Shown here piece after piece: positions 32,386 to 41,944 of a stretch of DNA of 64,000 bases. Positions within the stretch are counted from its first letter, which is position 1, and every line of letters starts with the position of its first letter. Source of the DNA: Exiguobacterium mexicanum. GTDB lineage: Bacteria > Bacillota > Bacilli > Exiguobacteriales > Exiguobacteriaceae. The notes below the pieces were generated by a model. It ran no database searches. It was not told the origin of the DNA and saw only the letters and a program-made list of their open reading frames with translations. Made by a program: the position numbers and the translations under genes. The DNA is taken from assembly GCF_005960665.1 (NCBI RefSeq), contig NZ_CP040676.1, positions 1,994,501-2,058,500 on the forward strand. Reading direction: 5' to 3'.

Positions 32386-33933
32386 TCAATTGCGTTGGAA
32401 TGCCTCGCTCTTCAAGACGGTCCGTAAAATTTTTCCGGTCGTGTTCCGAGGCAGTTCATCAATGATTTCAATCTGTGTCGGCTGTTTATACTTCGCCAGT
32501 TTCGTCGCCGCGAACGACCGAATCTCGTCGAGCGTCACATGCTCGTCACGAGTGACGATGAACGCTTTGACTGCTTCCCCTTGTTCTGCGTCTGGCACCC
32601 CGATGACGGCCGCCTCGACGATCCCCGGATGCTGATACAACACTTCTTCGACTTCGCGCGGATAGACGTTATAGCCACCGACGATGACCATATCCTTCTT
32701 CCGATCGACGATATAAAAGTAACCGTCCTTGTCACGTTTCGCCAAGTCGCCTGTATAGAGCCACCCGTCGCGAAGTGTCATCGATGTCTCTTCTGGGAGT
32801 TTGTAATACCCTTTCATCACGTTCGGCCCACGGACGATCAGTTCACCGACCTCGTCGATCCCGACCTCTTCCCCGAGCTCGTCGACGACTTTGTTCTCGA
32901 CGTGGACGATCGACGGACCAATCGAACCTGCCTTCCGCTCCCCGTGGAGCGGGTTGAAACAGGTGACCGGTGACGCTTCCGAGAGGCCATACCCTTCAAG
33001 GATCTTACATTCGAACTTTTGCTCGAACGATTCGAGCAACTGTACCGGCAGACTCGCTCCACCGGAGACGAAGACGCGGACGTGCTTGAGTGCCGAGGCG
33101 TAGGCCGGGACTTTCATCGCCGTCTGTAACAAGAAGTTGTACATCGTCGGCACCCCGGCGAAAATGCTGACGCGATGTCTCGGGATGAGGTCGAACACGT
33201 CCTGCGGCGAGAATTTCGGCAAGATGACAATCGTCGCCCCGCGAAGGAGCGGTGCGTTGACGATGACCGTCAAACAGAAGACGTGGAACATCGGCAGCGC
33301 CGCGAGCGCTTTATCTTCCGGCGTGATCTCCAAATATTCGCCGATCGAATGGGCGTTCGAGAACAAGTTGAGATGCGTCAACAACGCTCCCTTCGGTTTG
33401 CCGGTCGTCCCACTCGTATAGAGGATGACGGCGACGTCTTCCTCATCGACCGTGACGAGTTCCCCTTTCGTCGTCGCGAACGCCTCCTCGAACGGCAAGA
33501 ACTCGATGTCGCCGTCCCGTTTCAACGCCGGTACGTCCGCGTACGGGACCGAGATGACGAGGCGGAGTTGCGGTAACTTCGCGAGCGCGGCCTCTGCTTG
33601 CGCGACGAGCGGTGACAAGGCGACGATTGCCTTCACGTCCCCATCGACTAAAATATAGGCCATCTCATCCGGTGTGTATGTAGGGTTGATCGGAATGACG
33701 ACCCCACCTCGTGCGAGCACCGCAAAATAGGAAATCAAGAATGCCGGGCTATTGCCGAGGACGAGTGCGACGTGGTCGCCTTGTCCAATCCCTTTTTGCT
33801 CAAGTGTCGCCGCCATCGCCTCGATTTGACCGAAAAACTGTCCGTAGCTGACCGTGTCTTCCCCAAACACGTAGGCCGCCTTATTCGGATGCGCGGCCAC
33901 AACGCCCTGTAGTGCCGTGACTAAGTTTGCCAT
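32386..33933 (-). CDS. Long-chain fatty acid--CoA ligase (AMP-forming)
   Basis: A 515-residue ANL-superfamily enzyme. The phosphate loop is ILYTSGTTGKPKG, the adenine-binding block is EGYGLSEASP, TGDLAKRDKDGY carries the ATP ribose aspartate, and the C-terminal catalytic lysine lies in PRNTTGKILR. It activates a carboxylic acid, most likely a fatty acid, to its CoA thioester. Length and motifs fit LcfB/YhfL-type enzymes in Bacillus. ATG 33933 is preceded by AAAGGGGG. A single gene with its own terminator. The exact acid is not determined by sequence. Confidence 0.85.
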   Translation of the reverse strand: MANLVTALQGVVAAHPNKAAYVFGEDTVSYGQFFGQIEAMAATLEQKGIGQGDHVALVLGNSPAFLISYFAVLARGGVVIPINPTYTPDEMAYILVDGDVKAIVALSPLVAQAEAALAKLPQLRLVISVPYADVPALKRDGDIEFLPFEEAFATTKGELVTVDEEDVAVILYTSGTTGKPKGALLTHLNLFSNAHSIGEYLEITPEDKALAALPMFHVFCLTVIVNAPLLRGATIVILPKFSPQDVFDLIPRHRVSIFAGVPTMYNFLLQTAMKVPAYASALKHVRVFVSGGASLPVQLLESFEQKFECKILEGYGLSEASPVTCFNPLHGERKAGSIGPSIVHVENKVVDELGEEVGIDEVGELIVRGPNVMKGYYKLPEETSMTLRDGWLYTGDLAKRDKDGYFYIVDRKKDMVIVGGYNVYPREVEEVLYQHPGIVEAAVIGVPDAEQGEAVKAFIVTRDEHVTLDEIRSFAATKLAKYKQPTQIEIIDELPRNTTGKILRTVLKSEAFQRN

Positions 33934-33978
33934 GGTAATCCCCCTTTGAAAATGAATGACTATTCACTTTTGAGCCGT

Positions 33979-34004
33979 AAAAAAGAGCACGGCATCCGCG
34001 CTCT
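33979..34004. terminator. Terminator after the EIIA-like gene
   Basis: AGAGC-CGG/CCG-GCTCT stem with one mismatch; A run on the left, T run on the right. Ends the minus-strand EIIA-like transcript before the ligase gene. Confidence 0.7.
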
Positions 34005-34036
34005 TTTTCAGTTATCTTCATTGTACATGAAACGGC

Positions 34037-34510
34037 TCAATAAGAAAACGCTTTCAAGTCCATCGTCTTCAAATGATACAAACCGGTCCGGCTCTGTACG
34101 TGGACGAGCGCCTGCAGTGTCTCGTCATCCATGAGCAAATCGTCCATCAATTTGTGGAGCGCCGACTTCTTCGCTTCGGTTGTTGCCGTGATGAAAAAGA
34201 TCGCCTCGGCCCGAATGGTTTCAGCAGCAATCGTCTGCATCGCAAACGGGTGATTAAGATGTAACAACGTGATTCCATCTTGTTTCGAGACGTGGAGCGG
34301 TACATCGACGACAGCGACCGGTACGGCGACATCTGTCACGCCCGACGGGATCGTCCGCTCTTGTTCGATGACGACGCGCGCGAATGACTCATCGACAATC
34401 CCTCTTCCTTCTAACTCAAGACCGATCGCGCGGACAGCGAGGTCAAACGTCGGTTGCTCCGTCACCCACATCCAATTCGCGTCCATCCACTCTGTGATAA
34501 ATCGGTACAT
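34037..34510 (-). CDS. Type-2 PTS EIIA-like protein lacking the usual active histidine
   Basis: 157 residues. The overall pattern (ERTIPSGV, then VAVPVAVVDVP, then AIFFITATTEAKKSALHKLMDDLL) resembles galactitol/fructose-type EIIA domains, which phosphorylate incoming sugars using a histidine in a VAIPH motif. Here that position reads VAVP followed by V65 instead of His; H73, H84 and H87 remain nearby. AGGAGG lies 6 bases before ATG 34510. It is a stand-alone gene with no EIIB or EIIC partner in the window, and a perfect cre lies 33-47 bases upstream. It may be a regulatory or degenerate EIIA. Confidence 0.6.
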   Translation of the reverse strand: MYRFITEWMDANWMWVTEQPTFDLAVRAIGLELEGRGIVDESFARVVIEQERTIPSGVTDVAVPVAVVDVPLHVSKQDGITLLHLNHPFAMQTIAAETIRAEAIFFITATTEAKKSALHKLMDDLLMDDETLQALVHVQSRTGLYHLKTMDLKAFSY

Positions 34511-34542
34511 ATTGTTTCCTCCTATTGGTTGAACCCAATTTA

Positions 34543-34557
34543 AGAAAGCGCTTGCAT
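34543..34557. promoter_or_regulatory. cre (CcpA) box upstream of the EIIA-like gene
   Basis: ATGCAAGCGCTTTCT on the minus strand fits WTGNAANCGNWNNCW at every defined position. It sits between the gene and a CATAAT-type -10 candidate further upstream. Confidence 0.75.
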
Positions 34558-34620
34558 TGATTATGATACGCCTCGTCGAAACGACGCGCAATGGTCCACA
34601 CAAGATGTCACGAAAACGCC

Positions 34621-34652
34621 AAAAAGAAGGGACCCTATTCAGAGCCCCTTCT
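34621..34652 (-). terminator. Terminator after lplJ
   Basis: Minus-strand AGAAGGG.../...CCCTTCT stem with TTTTT tail. Confidence 0.75.
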
Positions 34653-34667
34653 TCCCTCAAACCCGCT

Positions 34668-35657
34668 TCAGCTAATGAGATCGACGAGTTCTTCGAGCTC
34701 GACGTTGCCAAAGTAATGTTTGACGTCAAGCTGTGACAATTGTTCCCGAATCGCGCCGCGTTCGAAGCGCGTCCCGACGAGCACTTGTTCAACATCCTGG
34801 ATATCACCGACGCCGAAGAAGTCGCCGTAAATTTTTGCTTCCGTAATCGTCCCTTTGTTGACGTTCAAGCGGACATCAATCGTGCCGATCGGGAAACGAC
34901 GTTTCGACTCGACATCAAACTTCGGCGATTTCCCAAAGTTCCAATCCCAGTTCGCGTAGCGTTCTTTCGAGATGTCCTGAACGATCTCCCAGTCCTCATC
35001 GCGAAGCACGTAACGCTCGGGTTCTTGCCCGTCATAGATTGAGTGAAGGAGTGCCTCGACGAAGCGCTCCATCGCCATCTCTTCTTCTAAAAACTCGGTG
35101 ATGTTGGCGACACGGCTCCGGACCGACTTGATTCCTTTCGAGCGCATCTTCTCTTCCGAAACGTTGAGCGAGTTGACGACTTCCTCGATGTTCGAGTTGA
35201 ACATGAGCGTCCCGTGGCTGAACATGCGGCCGCGCGTCGTGAACTGGGCGTTACCGCTGATTTTGCGTTCGCCGACTTGGATATCGTTACGTCCCGTCAA
35301 TTCCGCCTCGACGCCGAGCTGTTTCAAGGCATCCACGATCGGTTGCGTAAACTTCTTATAGTTATTGAACGAGTTACCGTCATCTTTTGTGATGAAGCTG
35401 AAGTTCAAGTTCCCTTCGTCGTGATAGACGGCCCCGCCGCCTGAGAGACGACGGACGACGTCGATCCCGTTCTCTTCGATATACTTCAAGTTGACTTCTT
35501 CTGACGTGTTTTGGTTCTTACCGATGATGATTGACGGGCCGTTAATATAGAACAAGAAATAATCCTCATGCTCGACGTTCAAATGTTTGAGGATGTACTC
35601 CTCGACCGCCAAGTTGAGTTTTGGGTCCCGGATGTCCGGGTTGAAAATAAATTTCAC
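34668..35657 (-). CDS. lplJ: Lipoate--protein ligase
   Basis: A 329-residue enzyme that attaches salvaged lipoate to E2/GcvH lipoyl domains using ATP. It has the lipoate-binding RRLSGGGAVYHDEGNLNFSF, the lysine-containing GRNDIQVGERKISGNAQ, and the small C-terminal accessory domain expected of LplJ. ATG 35657 follows AGGAGG. It has its own terminator and is flanked by unrelated genes. Confidence 0.92.
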   Translation of the reverse strand: MKFIFNPDIRDPKLNLAVEEYILKHLNVEHEDYFLFYINGPSIIIGKNQNTSEEVNLKYIEENGIDVVRRLSGGGAVYHDEGNLNFSFITKDDGNSFNNYKKFTQPIVDALKQLGVEAELTGRNDIQVGERKISGNAQFTTRGRMFSHGTLMFNSNIEEVVNSLNVSEEKMRSKGIKSVRSRVANITEFLEEEMAMERFVEALLHSIYDGQEPERYVLRDEDWEIVQDISKERYANWDWNFGKSPKFDVESKRRFPIGTIDVRLNVNKGTITEAKIYGDFFGVGDIQDVEQVLVGTRFERGAIREQLSQLDVKHYFGNVELEELVDLIS

Positions 35658-35725
35658 AGTAAGTTCCTCCTAAGGATGTTCGTTAGTTGTATTATACGAG
35701 ACGTCGGCCCGGCGCTACAACTCGT

Positions 35726-36613
35726 TTACTTCCATTCTCCTGTCATGACGCGTTTCAATGCGTTCGCGACACCATATTCGTCGTGACGCTCGGTGACGTG
35801 ATGGCTGATGGCGATCAAGTCTTCGTGACTATTGCCCATCGCGATTGCTTTGCCGGCGACCTCAAACATCGGAATGTCGTTCAAGTTGTCGCCGATGACG
35901 ACGACTTCTGACAAATCGACACCGAAATGCTCGGCCAGTTTTTTGATGCCGTGCCCTTTGTCGGCCCCGTTCGCCATGACCTCGATGTTATCGTTGCCTG
36001 AAGACGTGACGTAAACGCCTTCGACGCGCTCATCGATTTCCGTCCAAAGTGACGACATTTTCTCAAAGTGGCTCGAGAAAGCGATGAATTTATAGACGCG
36101 TCCGGCCTCATTCTTGATGAAGTCCTCGATGTCTTCGACGAGACGAACGTCCTCGTTAACGTAATATCGTTTGCGGAAAAACTCATACATCTCGAGCGAC
36201 CGATCGTCCCCGTTCTGTTTCAAGTTCTCCATCGTCGCATCGATCAAGTCGAGTCGACTCGCGACGAGTCCCGCCTCTGAGTACATCTCATAGAAGACGT
36301 CCGAGTATTTATGGTCTTGATGCAACACCGATACGACCTCGAGCGCTTCTTCCATCGTCAAATCGATTTCATGTAGCACGTCGCCGGTTTCCGTCAACAC
36401 TCGTCCGCCGTTTGAAGAGACGATCGGGCACGTGAGGCCGACCTCATCGAGGATTTCTTTCGCATTGAAGTAATTGCGTCCCGTCGCAATCGCAAAGCGA
36501 ATCCCTTGCGCTTCTGCCGCACGGACGATTTCTGCCGTCTCGGGTGCGATTTTCGTGTGGTTGTGCAGGATCGTGCCGTCCATATCAGATACGAACAATT
36601 TATACGTTGTCAT
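35726..36613 (-). CDS. Cof-type HAD-superfamily phosphatase
   Basis: A 295-residue HAD hydrolase with the nucleophile motif SDMDGTIL at the start, a C2-type cap, and the C-terminal GDNLNDIPMF carrying the Mg2+ aspartates. Family members dephosphorylate sugar phosphates and flavin precursors; the substrate is not evident here. The open frame extends to 36670, but GAGGAG is 9 bases before the ATG at 36613. Confidence 0.85.
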   Translation of the reverse strand: MTTYKLFVSDMDGTILHNHTKIAPETAEIVRAAEAQGIRFAIATGRNYFNAKEILDEVGLTCPIVSSNGGRVLTETGDVLHEIDLTMEEALEVVSVLHQDHKYSDVFYEMYSEAGLVASRLDLIDATMENLKQNGDDRSLEMYEFFRKRYYVNEDVRLVEDIEDFIKNEAGRVYKFIAFSSHFEKMSSLWTEIDERVEGVYVTSSGNDNIEVMANGADKGHGIKKLAEHFGVDLSEVVVIGDNLNDIPMFEVAGKAIAMGNSHEDLIAISHHVTERHDEYGVANALKRVMTGEWK

Positions 36614-36653
36614 CAACATCCACTCCTCTTTTTCTGTTTCGCTTATAACTATA

Positions 36654-36689
36654 ACAAAAAGAGAGGCCATCGGAATAATCCGACACCTC
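36654..36689 (-). terminator. Terminator after hemY
   Basis: Minus-strand GAGG-TCGGA/TCCGA-CCTC stem followed by CTTTTTG, between hemY and the HAD gene. Confidence 0.75.
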
Positions 36690-36702
36690 CCTTCATAAAT
36701 CT

Positions 36703-38088
36703 TTAATCTTCTTCCGAGAGCGCCTTGATCTGTTCATGGACGCTCTTGATGCAGTCCGGCATGCCGATCCCGTCGTAGGCGATGCCCGCGAGCAGGATGC
36801 CTGGATAGACGCGGCCCATCTCGGCGCGTAGCGCGCGGACCCGGTCGGAATGGAAGACGGCGTATGGCGGCAGCCCGTCCCGGAGCCGGCTGACGACCGT
36901 CTCGAGCGGGGCTGCTTTAATCGTCATCAAGCCGCCAAGGTCCCGAAGTGCGGTCGTCACAATCTCGTCATCAGACGCATCGACGATGTCATCGGCGCCC
37001 GGTCGTCCGAGAAAGACGCGCAGGACGTGATACCCTTCCGGCACGGCGTGCGGCCATTTTTGGTCGATGAACGTGCACGCGGTGATCGTCACGTCCGCCT
37101 CTTGGCTCGTGACGAAACCTGTCCCGACGAACGGCAGCTCGATATCGTCTTGTTTAAACACGAGCGAGCACGTCGCCGTCGCGTGCGGCTTCATGTCCGC
37201 GAGAAAATCGCTGTCGACTTTCGGCAAGAACTGGCGGATGAGCCGGGGCGGGACCGTCAAGATGAGGTGATCGGACTCGATATCCCCACGGTTCGTCAGC
37301 AGGCGATAGCCGCCCTCAATCTCCTCGACTTGTTCGACCGAACAGTTCAAGACGATTTCAGTGCGCTCTAGCCGTTCGGCTAGACGGTCGGTGAGCGACT
37401 TCAACCCTCGTTTGAGTGAAGCGAACTGTCCGACTTTCTTCGCCCCGACTTCAGCGACCCGCTGCTCGGGACGAAGGTGACGCATTCCCTCATACAAGTT
37501 GCCGTATTTCTTCTCGCCTTCGATAAATTGCGGGAACGTCGACAACGCACTCATCTGATCGATATCTCCCGCATAAATCCCGGAAAGAAGCGGCTCGATC
37601 AACCGGTCGACGATCGGGTCCCCGACGCGCTCGCGTAAATAAAGCCCGAGCGAGACGTCCGTCTTCGGCGCTTCGACGTCCGGGGGCGACAACAGCATCT
37701 TCCGAAGCGTGGCGTGTTCTTCCTCGGACAAGAGTGTCGTATCCTTGAACGCATCGACGTCGAGCGGAATGCCCATGACCGTCTGCTTCGGAATCGGATG
37801 TAATCCGTCATGATGGAGCACGTACGCTTGGCCGACGCCGTTCCGGACGATCTCATCGCCGAGCCCGACCTCATGAATCAAGTCGGTCATCGCCGTTTTC
37901 CGGAACACATACGAATCCGGCCCTCGTTCGACCGCAAATTCCCCGGTCTCGAACGTATCGATTTTTCCACCTAAACGGCCGCTCGCTTCGACGAGCTTGA
38001 TGGTGACGTCTTCCGGCAAATAACGCTCGGCATAAAAAGCGGCGGTGAGACCTGTGATCCCACCACCGACAATCGTTACATTACGCAT
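36703..38088 (-). CDS. hemY: Coproporphyrinogen/protoporphyrinogen oxidase
   Basis: A FAD flavoenzyme that oxidises coproporphyrinogen III to coproporphyrin III in the Gram-positive haem route (also called cgoX). 461 residues; N-terminal [26 protein letters not shown], and C-terminal [14 protein letters not shown]. The chosen ATG (38088) overlaps the hemH stop; a TTG at 38097 with GGAAAG upstream is an alternative. Last gene of hemE-hemH-hemY, the same order as in B. subtilis. Confidence 0.9.
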   Translation of the reverse strand: MRNVTIVGGGITGLTAAFYAERYLPEDVTIKLVEASGRLGGKIDTFETGEFAVERGPDSYVFRKTAMTDLIHEVGLGDEIVRNGVGQAYVLHHDGLHPIPKQTVMGIPLDVDAFKDTTLLSEEEHATLRKMLLSPPDVEAPKTDVSLGLYLRERVGDPIVDRLIEPLLSGIYAGDIDQMSALSTFPQFIEGEKKYGNLYEGMRHLRPEQRVAEVGAKKVGQFASLKRGLKSLTDRLAERLERTEIVLNCSVEQVEEIEGGYRLLTNRGDIESDHLILTVPPRLIRQFLPKVDSDFLADMKPHATATCSLVFKQDDIELPFVGTGFVTSQEADVTITACTFIDQKWPHAVPEGYHVLRVFLGRPGADDIVDASDDEIVTTALRDLGGLMTIKAAPLETVVSRLRDGLPPYAVFHSDRVRALRAEMGRVYPGILLAGIAYDGIGMPDCIKSVHEQIKALSEED

Positions 38089-39010
38089 GATGTACAATCA
38101 CGCTTTCCATTCGATCGGCGATGGCTTCAATGAAGCTACGCTCCGCGTTTGGCATGTTTGGACGTGCATAGTGGACGCCTAGGCGGTCACAAACGACTTT
38201 ACATTCCACGTCGTTATCGAAGAGCACCTCGAGATGATCCGCGACGAATCCGACCGGCGTATAGACGAACGCCTCATAACCATGCTTTTCATAAAGTTCA
38301 GCCGTCAAATCTTGGACGTCCGGTCCGATCCACGGGTCAGGCGTGTTGCCCTCTGACTGCCAACCGACCTCATAGTTCGGTACGCCCGCCGCTTGGGCGA
38401 TTTTATCCGCCGTCTCTTTCAATTGATCCGGATACGGGTCGCCGCCTGCCAAAATCTTCTCTGGGAGACTGTGTGCCGAGACGATCAAGCATGCCTTCTC
38501 GGCCGGTACCGGCAAGTTCGCAAACGTCGCTTTGATCGCTTCCGCCCACCAGTTGATGAATTTCGGCTCATCGTACCACGATTCGACCGAACGGATCTCG
38601 ATGCCGTATTTCGCGGCTTCTTCATGCGCCCGCCCGTTGTACGACTTGACGCTGTATGACGAGTAGTGCGGAGCCAATACGACCGACACCGCTTCTTTGA
38701 TGCCGTCGTTCGCCATTTGCGCGACCGCATCTTCTACGAACGGTTCGATGTGCTTAAGCCCGATGTAGAGTTTGAAGTCGATCTCACCGGCGTGACGCTC
38801 GTTCAAGATGTCACGGAGCGTCTCCGCTTGGTCGATCGTGATTTTCGCGAGCGGTGACACGCCTCCGATGGCCTCATAGCGCTCCGTCAAGTCTTGGAGT
38901 GCTTCCGGTGATGGTTTACGGCCATAGCGGATGTGTGTGTAGTAGCGCTCGATATCTTCAGGTTTGTATGGTGTCCCATAAGCCATTACGAGTAATCCGA
39001 CGGTTTTCAT
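38081..39010 (-). CDS. hemH: Ferrochelatase (coproporphyrin type)
   Basis: A 309-residue chelatase that inserts Fe2+ into coproporphyrin III. It opens [24 protein letters not shown], carries SAHSLPEKI with the catalytic histidine, and ends with [17 protein letters not shown] containing the conserved glutamate. It overlaps hemE by 4 bases (ATGA) and hemY by 8. Size matches monomeric Bacillus HemH. Confidence 0.93.
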   Translation of the reverse strand: MKTVGLLVMAYGTPYKPEDIERYYTHIRYGRKPSPEALQDLTERYEAIGGVSPLAKITIDQAETLRDILNERHAGEIDFKLYIGLKHIEPFVEDAVAQMANDGIKEAVSVVLAPHYSSYSVKSYNGRAHEEAAKYGIEIRSVESWYDEPKFINWWAEAIKATFANLPVPAEKACLIVSAHSLPEKILAGGDPYPDQLKETADKIAQAAGVPNYEVGWQSEGNTPDPWIGPDVQDLTAELYEKHGYEAFVYTPVGFVADHLEVLFDNDVECKVVCDRLGVHYARPNMPNAERSFIEAIADRMESVIVHHA

Positions 39011-40056
39011 AATGATTTGCCTCCCATTTTTTCACGTGAGTAGTCATGGATAAATGCTGTCAATTTGACGAGAACGGACGGATCGACTTCCGGGAACACC
39101 CCATGTCCCAAGTTGAAGACGTATCCAGGTTGTTTCATCCCCTCGTCGAGGATTTCTTTCACTTTCGCTTCGATGACCGGCCACGGGGCCAACAAGAATG
39201 ACGGGTCAAGGTTACCTTGGACCGCTTTCGTGATGCCGCGGTCGCGCGCATCTTGAATCGATAGGCGCCAGTCGAGTCCGACGACGTCGAGCGGCTGGTC
39301 TTGCCACTCTTCGACGAGATGGCTCGCTCCGACACCGTGCATGATGAGCGGGATGTCGAGCTTGCGCAACTCGGTGAAGATCCGTTCTGTCGTCGGTTTG
39401 ATATAACGGACATAATCCTTACGGCTGAGCGTCCCGACCCATGAGTCGAACAATTGGAACGCCTGGATCCCGGCTTCTGCCTGCGCCGTCGCATATGTGA
39501 TGACCATGTCGCCCAGTTTCTCCATAAGCGCGTTCCACACGTCCGGCTCGGCGTACATGAGTGCTTTCGTTCGGTGGTAGCTCTTCGAAGGACCACCTTC
39601 AATCATGTAGCTCGCGAGCGTGAACGGTGCGCCTGAGAATCCGATGAGCGGAACTTCCAAACGTTCCCGAAGCAAACGGATCGTCTCGAACACGTACGAG
39701 ATGTCTTCCGGATTGAGCGGTTTCAAACGCTCCACATCTGCCATCGTCCGGTATGGGTTATCAATGACCGGACCGATGCCGCTCTTGATTTCCACATCGA
39801 CGCCCATCGACGGGAGTGGCGTCATGATGTCTTTATACAGAATGGCCGCGTCGACTCCAAGTTGTTTCACCGGGAGCTCTGTCACGTAGGCACACAGCTC
39901 GGCATCATGCGTGATCTCAAATAGTGTCCTCGTTTTTTTGATCTCACGATATTCTGGTTGGTAGCGTCCGGCTTGGCGCATGTACCAGACGGGCACATAG
40001 TCTGTCGCCTCTCCTCGAAACGCCTTCAAAATAGTATCGTTCATACGTCGCGTCAT
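39007..40056 (-). CDS. hemE: Uroporphyrinogen decarboxylase
   Basis: 349 residues; converts uroporphyrinogen III to coproporphyrinogen III by four decarboxylations. [17 protein letters not shown] near the N-terminus holds the substrate-binding arginines, and [22 protein letters not shown] is equally typical. The start at 40056 lines up with B. subtilis HemE, but an ATG four codons later (40044) is possible; the GAGGGG site is unusually close to the first. First gene of the haem operon. Confidence 0.92.
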   Translation of the reverse strand: MTRRMNDTILKAFRGEATDYVPVWYMRQAGRYQPEYREIKKTRTLFEITHDAELCAYVTELPVKQLGVDAAILYKDIMTPLPSMGVDVEIKSGIGPVIDNPYRTMADVERLKPLNPEDISYVFETIRLLRERLEVPLIGFSGAPFTLASYMIEGGPSKSYHRTKALMYAEPDVWNALMEKLGDMVITYATAQAEAGIQAFQLFDSWVGTLSRKDYVRYIKPTTERIFTELRKLDIPLIMHGVGASHLVEEWQDQPLDVVGLDWRLSIQDARDRGITKAVQGNLDPSFLLAPWPVIEAKVKEILDEGMKQPGYVFNLGHGVFPEVDPSVLVKLTAFIHDYSREKMGGKSL

Positions 40057-40172
40057 TCCCCTCTATAATTCTCCTACACTCTTCTTCTATAGGTATGTGA
40101 ACTCAAAAACATTATACAGAAATTAATTAGAATAATGCTAATGTGAAGCATTTTCATTGTGTTTTCTTTGTG

Positions 40173-40478
40173 TCATTTCTTTGTCGGATACGTGCGGAAG
40201 GCTGAATTGAGCTGACCTCGAATCAAATCGTCACGCTGTTTCGACGACAGACGCTTCTCGCGCTCTTTGATGTCTTGAATTCGCCAACCATCCTCAAGTT
40301 TCGACGCTATATCGACCAATCGCTCGACGTCATGGAAGGAATATTTACGTGACCCACCTTTTGTCCGATCCGGAAAGACGAGCCCTTTCGCTTCATAATA
40401 ACGGACTTGTCGCTCCGAAAGTCCTGTCAGCTCAGTGATGACGCCCATCCCGATTACTTTCTTCGACTTATAGTCCAT
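40173..40478 (-). CDS. tnrA: TnrA/GlnR-type nitrogen regulator (MerR family)
   Basis: 101 residues with a winged-helix DNA-binding region (VITELTGLSERQVRYYEAKGL, then GGSRKYSFHDVERLVDIA) that matches TnrA/GlnR. The short C-terminus GQLNSAFRTY resembles the TnrA tail (GQLNAHFR) that binds glutamine synthetase, rather than the longer GlnR tail. It would activate nitrogen genes under limitation. GGAGGAGG precedes the ATG. It is divergent from amtB, and a perfect TnrA/GlnR box lies in the shared region. Confidence 0.87.
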   Translation of the reverse strand: MDYKSKKVIGMGVITELTGLSERQVRYYEAKGLVFPDRTKGGSRKYSFHDVERLVDIASKLEDGWRIQDIKEREKRLSSKQRDDLIRGQLNSAFRTYPTKK

Positions 40479-40508
40479 CCCTCGTCCTCCTCCTTCATAA
40501 AAAAACTA

Positions 40509-40525
40509 TGTCAGATAATCTGACA
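40509..40525. promoter_or_regulatory. TnrA/GlnR box upstream of amtB
   Basis: TGTCA-N7-TGACA fits TGTNA-N7-TNACA perfectly. With TACACT (40555-40560) as the amtB -10, the box centre is about 50 bases upstream of the predicted start, the position used for activation by TnrA. Confidence 0.8.
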
Positions 40526-40606
40526 AATTGCAATCCAAGTCGATTTTTTCGTCTTACACTGAAAACAACTTTTGAATCATCAATCGCAAAAAGGAGGAAT
40601 CGCAAC

Positions 40607-41905
40607 ATGGAAGACATCTTATATTATATGGACACGCTGTTCGTACTCATCGCTGCACTGCTCGTCTTAACGATGCAACTTGGTTTTGGCTTGCTCGAGA
40701 CGGGGACGCTCCGGGCTAAAAACGCCGGGCACGTCGCAGTCAAACAAATCATCAGCCTCTCTGTGGCGGCACTCGCCTTTTGGGCCGTCGGCTTCGGCCT
40801 CTCCTTCGGGGACGGGACCCGCTGGTTCGGGACGGAAGGATTCTTCATGAACGGATCGTTCACGAGCCTTGATTGGGCCAACGTCTCGATCGACATCAAA
40901 TTCTTGTTCCAGTTGTCGTTCGTCGCTGTCGCACTCGCCATCGCCTGGGGCGGTTTCGCAGAGCGGGCCAAACTTTCCGCGTACGTCTTGTTCGGTATCT
41001 TCTTCGTCGCCATCCTCTATCCGATCGTCGCCCGCTCCGTATGGGCCGGTGGACTCCTCGGATCGATGGGCATGCAAGACTTCGCCGGTTCGGCCGTCGT
41101 CCACCTTCAAGGCGGAATGGCCGCCCTCATGGCCACGATCATCTTGAAACCACGTCGTAAAACCGAATCACTCGCCGGTCACAACCACGTCTTGACGGTC
41201 GTCGGTGGACTCGTGCTCTGGCTCTGCTGGTTCGGATTCAATGCCGGGTCGACGATGTCGGTCGCAGATGGATTCTTCGGTTACGTCGCTCTTACGACGA
41301 TGCTCGCCACGGCTGCCGGTGCCCTCGGCGCCCTCGCCATCGTCATGATGCATAAGAAGACAGCGGACATCCCGACAATCGTCAACGGTGTGCTCGGGGC
41401 GCTCGTCGCGATCACTGCTGCCTGTGCCTTCGTCGAACCATGGGCCGCCGTCGTCATCGGTGCCGTCGCTTCAATCGCCACATACGGTACGAGCATCCTC
41501 ATGGCAAAATATATCGATGACCCGCTCTGTGCTTTCTCGGTACACGGGGTCGCCGGAATCATCGGGACGCTCGCGCTCGGATTCTTCGCCTCGCCTCGCT
41601 TGGTCGAGATCACAGGCATCGGTTCGGCCGGCCTCTTCTACGGCGGCGGCTTGGGTCAACTCGGTGTTCAAGCACTCGGCGTCTTGATTGCAATGGTCAT
41701 CGCTGGTGGCGGTAGCTACGCCTTCTTGAAATTGCTCGACGTCACGATCGGTCTTCGTGTCACGGAAGAACAAGAAGATATCGGCCTCGACATCGCCGAG
41801 CACGGTGTATCCGCATACGGTGAAGTCGAGACAGAACCTGAAACTCCGGCACGCCTCCCGAAAATTCTCGGGTCGAGTGTATCGGTCATGTCACCGAAGA
41901 AATAA
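40607..41905 (+). CDS. amtB: Ammonium transporter
   Basis: 432 residues with about 11 hydrophobic helices. Typical Amt blocks are GFGLLETGTLRAKNA, WAGGLLGSMGMQDFAGSAVVHLQGG with the first pore histidine, and FSVHGVAGIIGTLALG with the second. The protein conducts ammonium across the cytoplasmic membrane. AAAGGAGG is 8 bases before ATG 40607; the longer frame begins inside the TnrA box and is not used. No PII (glnK) gene follows directly. The gene ends in a convergent terminator with ecsB. Confidence 0.93.
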   Translation: MEDILYYMDTLFVLIAALLVLTMQLGFGLLETGTLRAKNAGHVAVKQIISLSVAALAFWAVGFGLSFGDGTRWFGTEGFFMNGSFTSLDWANVSIDIKFLFQLSFVAVALAIAWGGFAERAKLSAYVLFGIFFVAILYPIVARSVWAGGLLGSMGMQDFAGSAVVHLQGGMAALMATIILKPRRKTESLAGHNHVLTVVGGLVLWLCWFGFNAGSTMSVADGFFGYVALTTMLATAAGALGALAIVMMHKKTADIPTIVNGVLGALVAITAACAFVEPWAAVVIGAVASIATYGTSILMAKYIDDPLCAFSVHGVAGIIGTLALGFFASPRLVEITGIGSAGLFYGGGLGQLGVQALGVLIAMVIAGGGSYAFLKLLDVTIGLRVTEEQEDIGLDIAEHGVSAYGEVETEPETPARLPKILGSSVSVMSPKK

Positions 41906-41916
41906 CGACAACAGTC

Positions 41917-41941
41917 AGGGACACCCAAAGCGGGTGTCCCT
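41917..41941. terminator. Convergent hairpin between amtB and ecsB
   Basis: A perfect 10-bp AGGGACACCC/GGGTGTCCCT stem. The T run is short, so termination efficiency is uncertain. Confidence 0.6.
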
Positions 41942-41944
41942 GTT

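Noticed and set aside
36703-40056. Haem genes as a possible special cluster
   Set aside because: Ordinary hemE-hemH-hemY operon as in Bacillus; nothing unusual beyond the close start at hemE.
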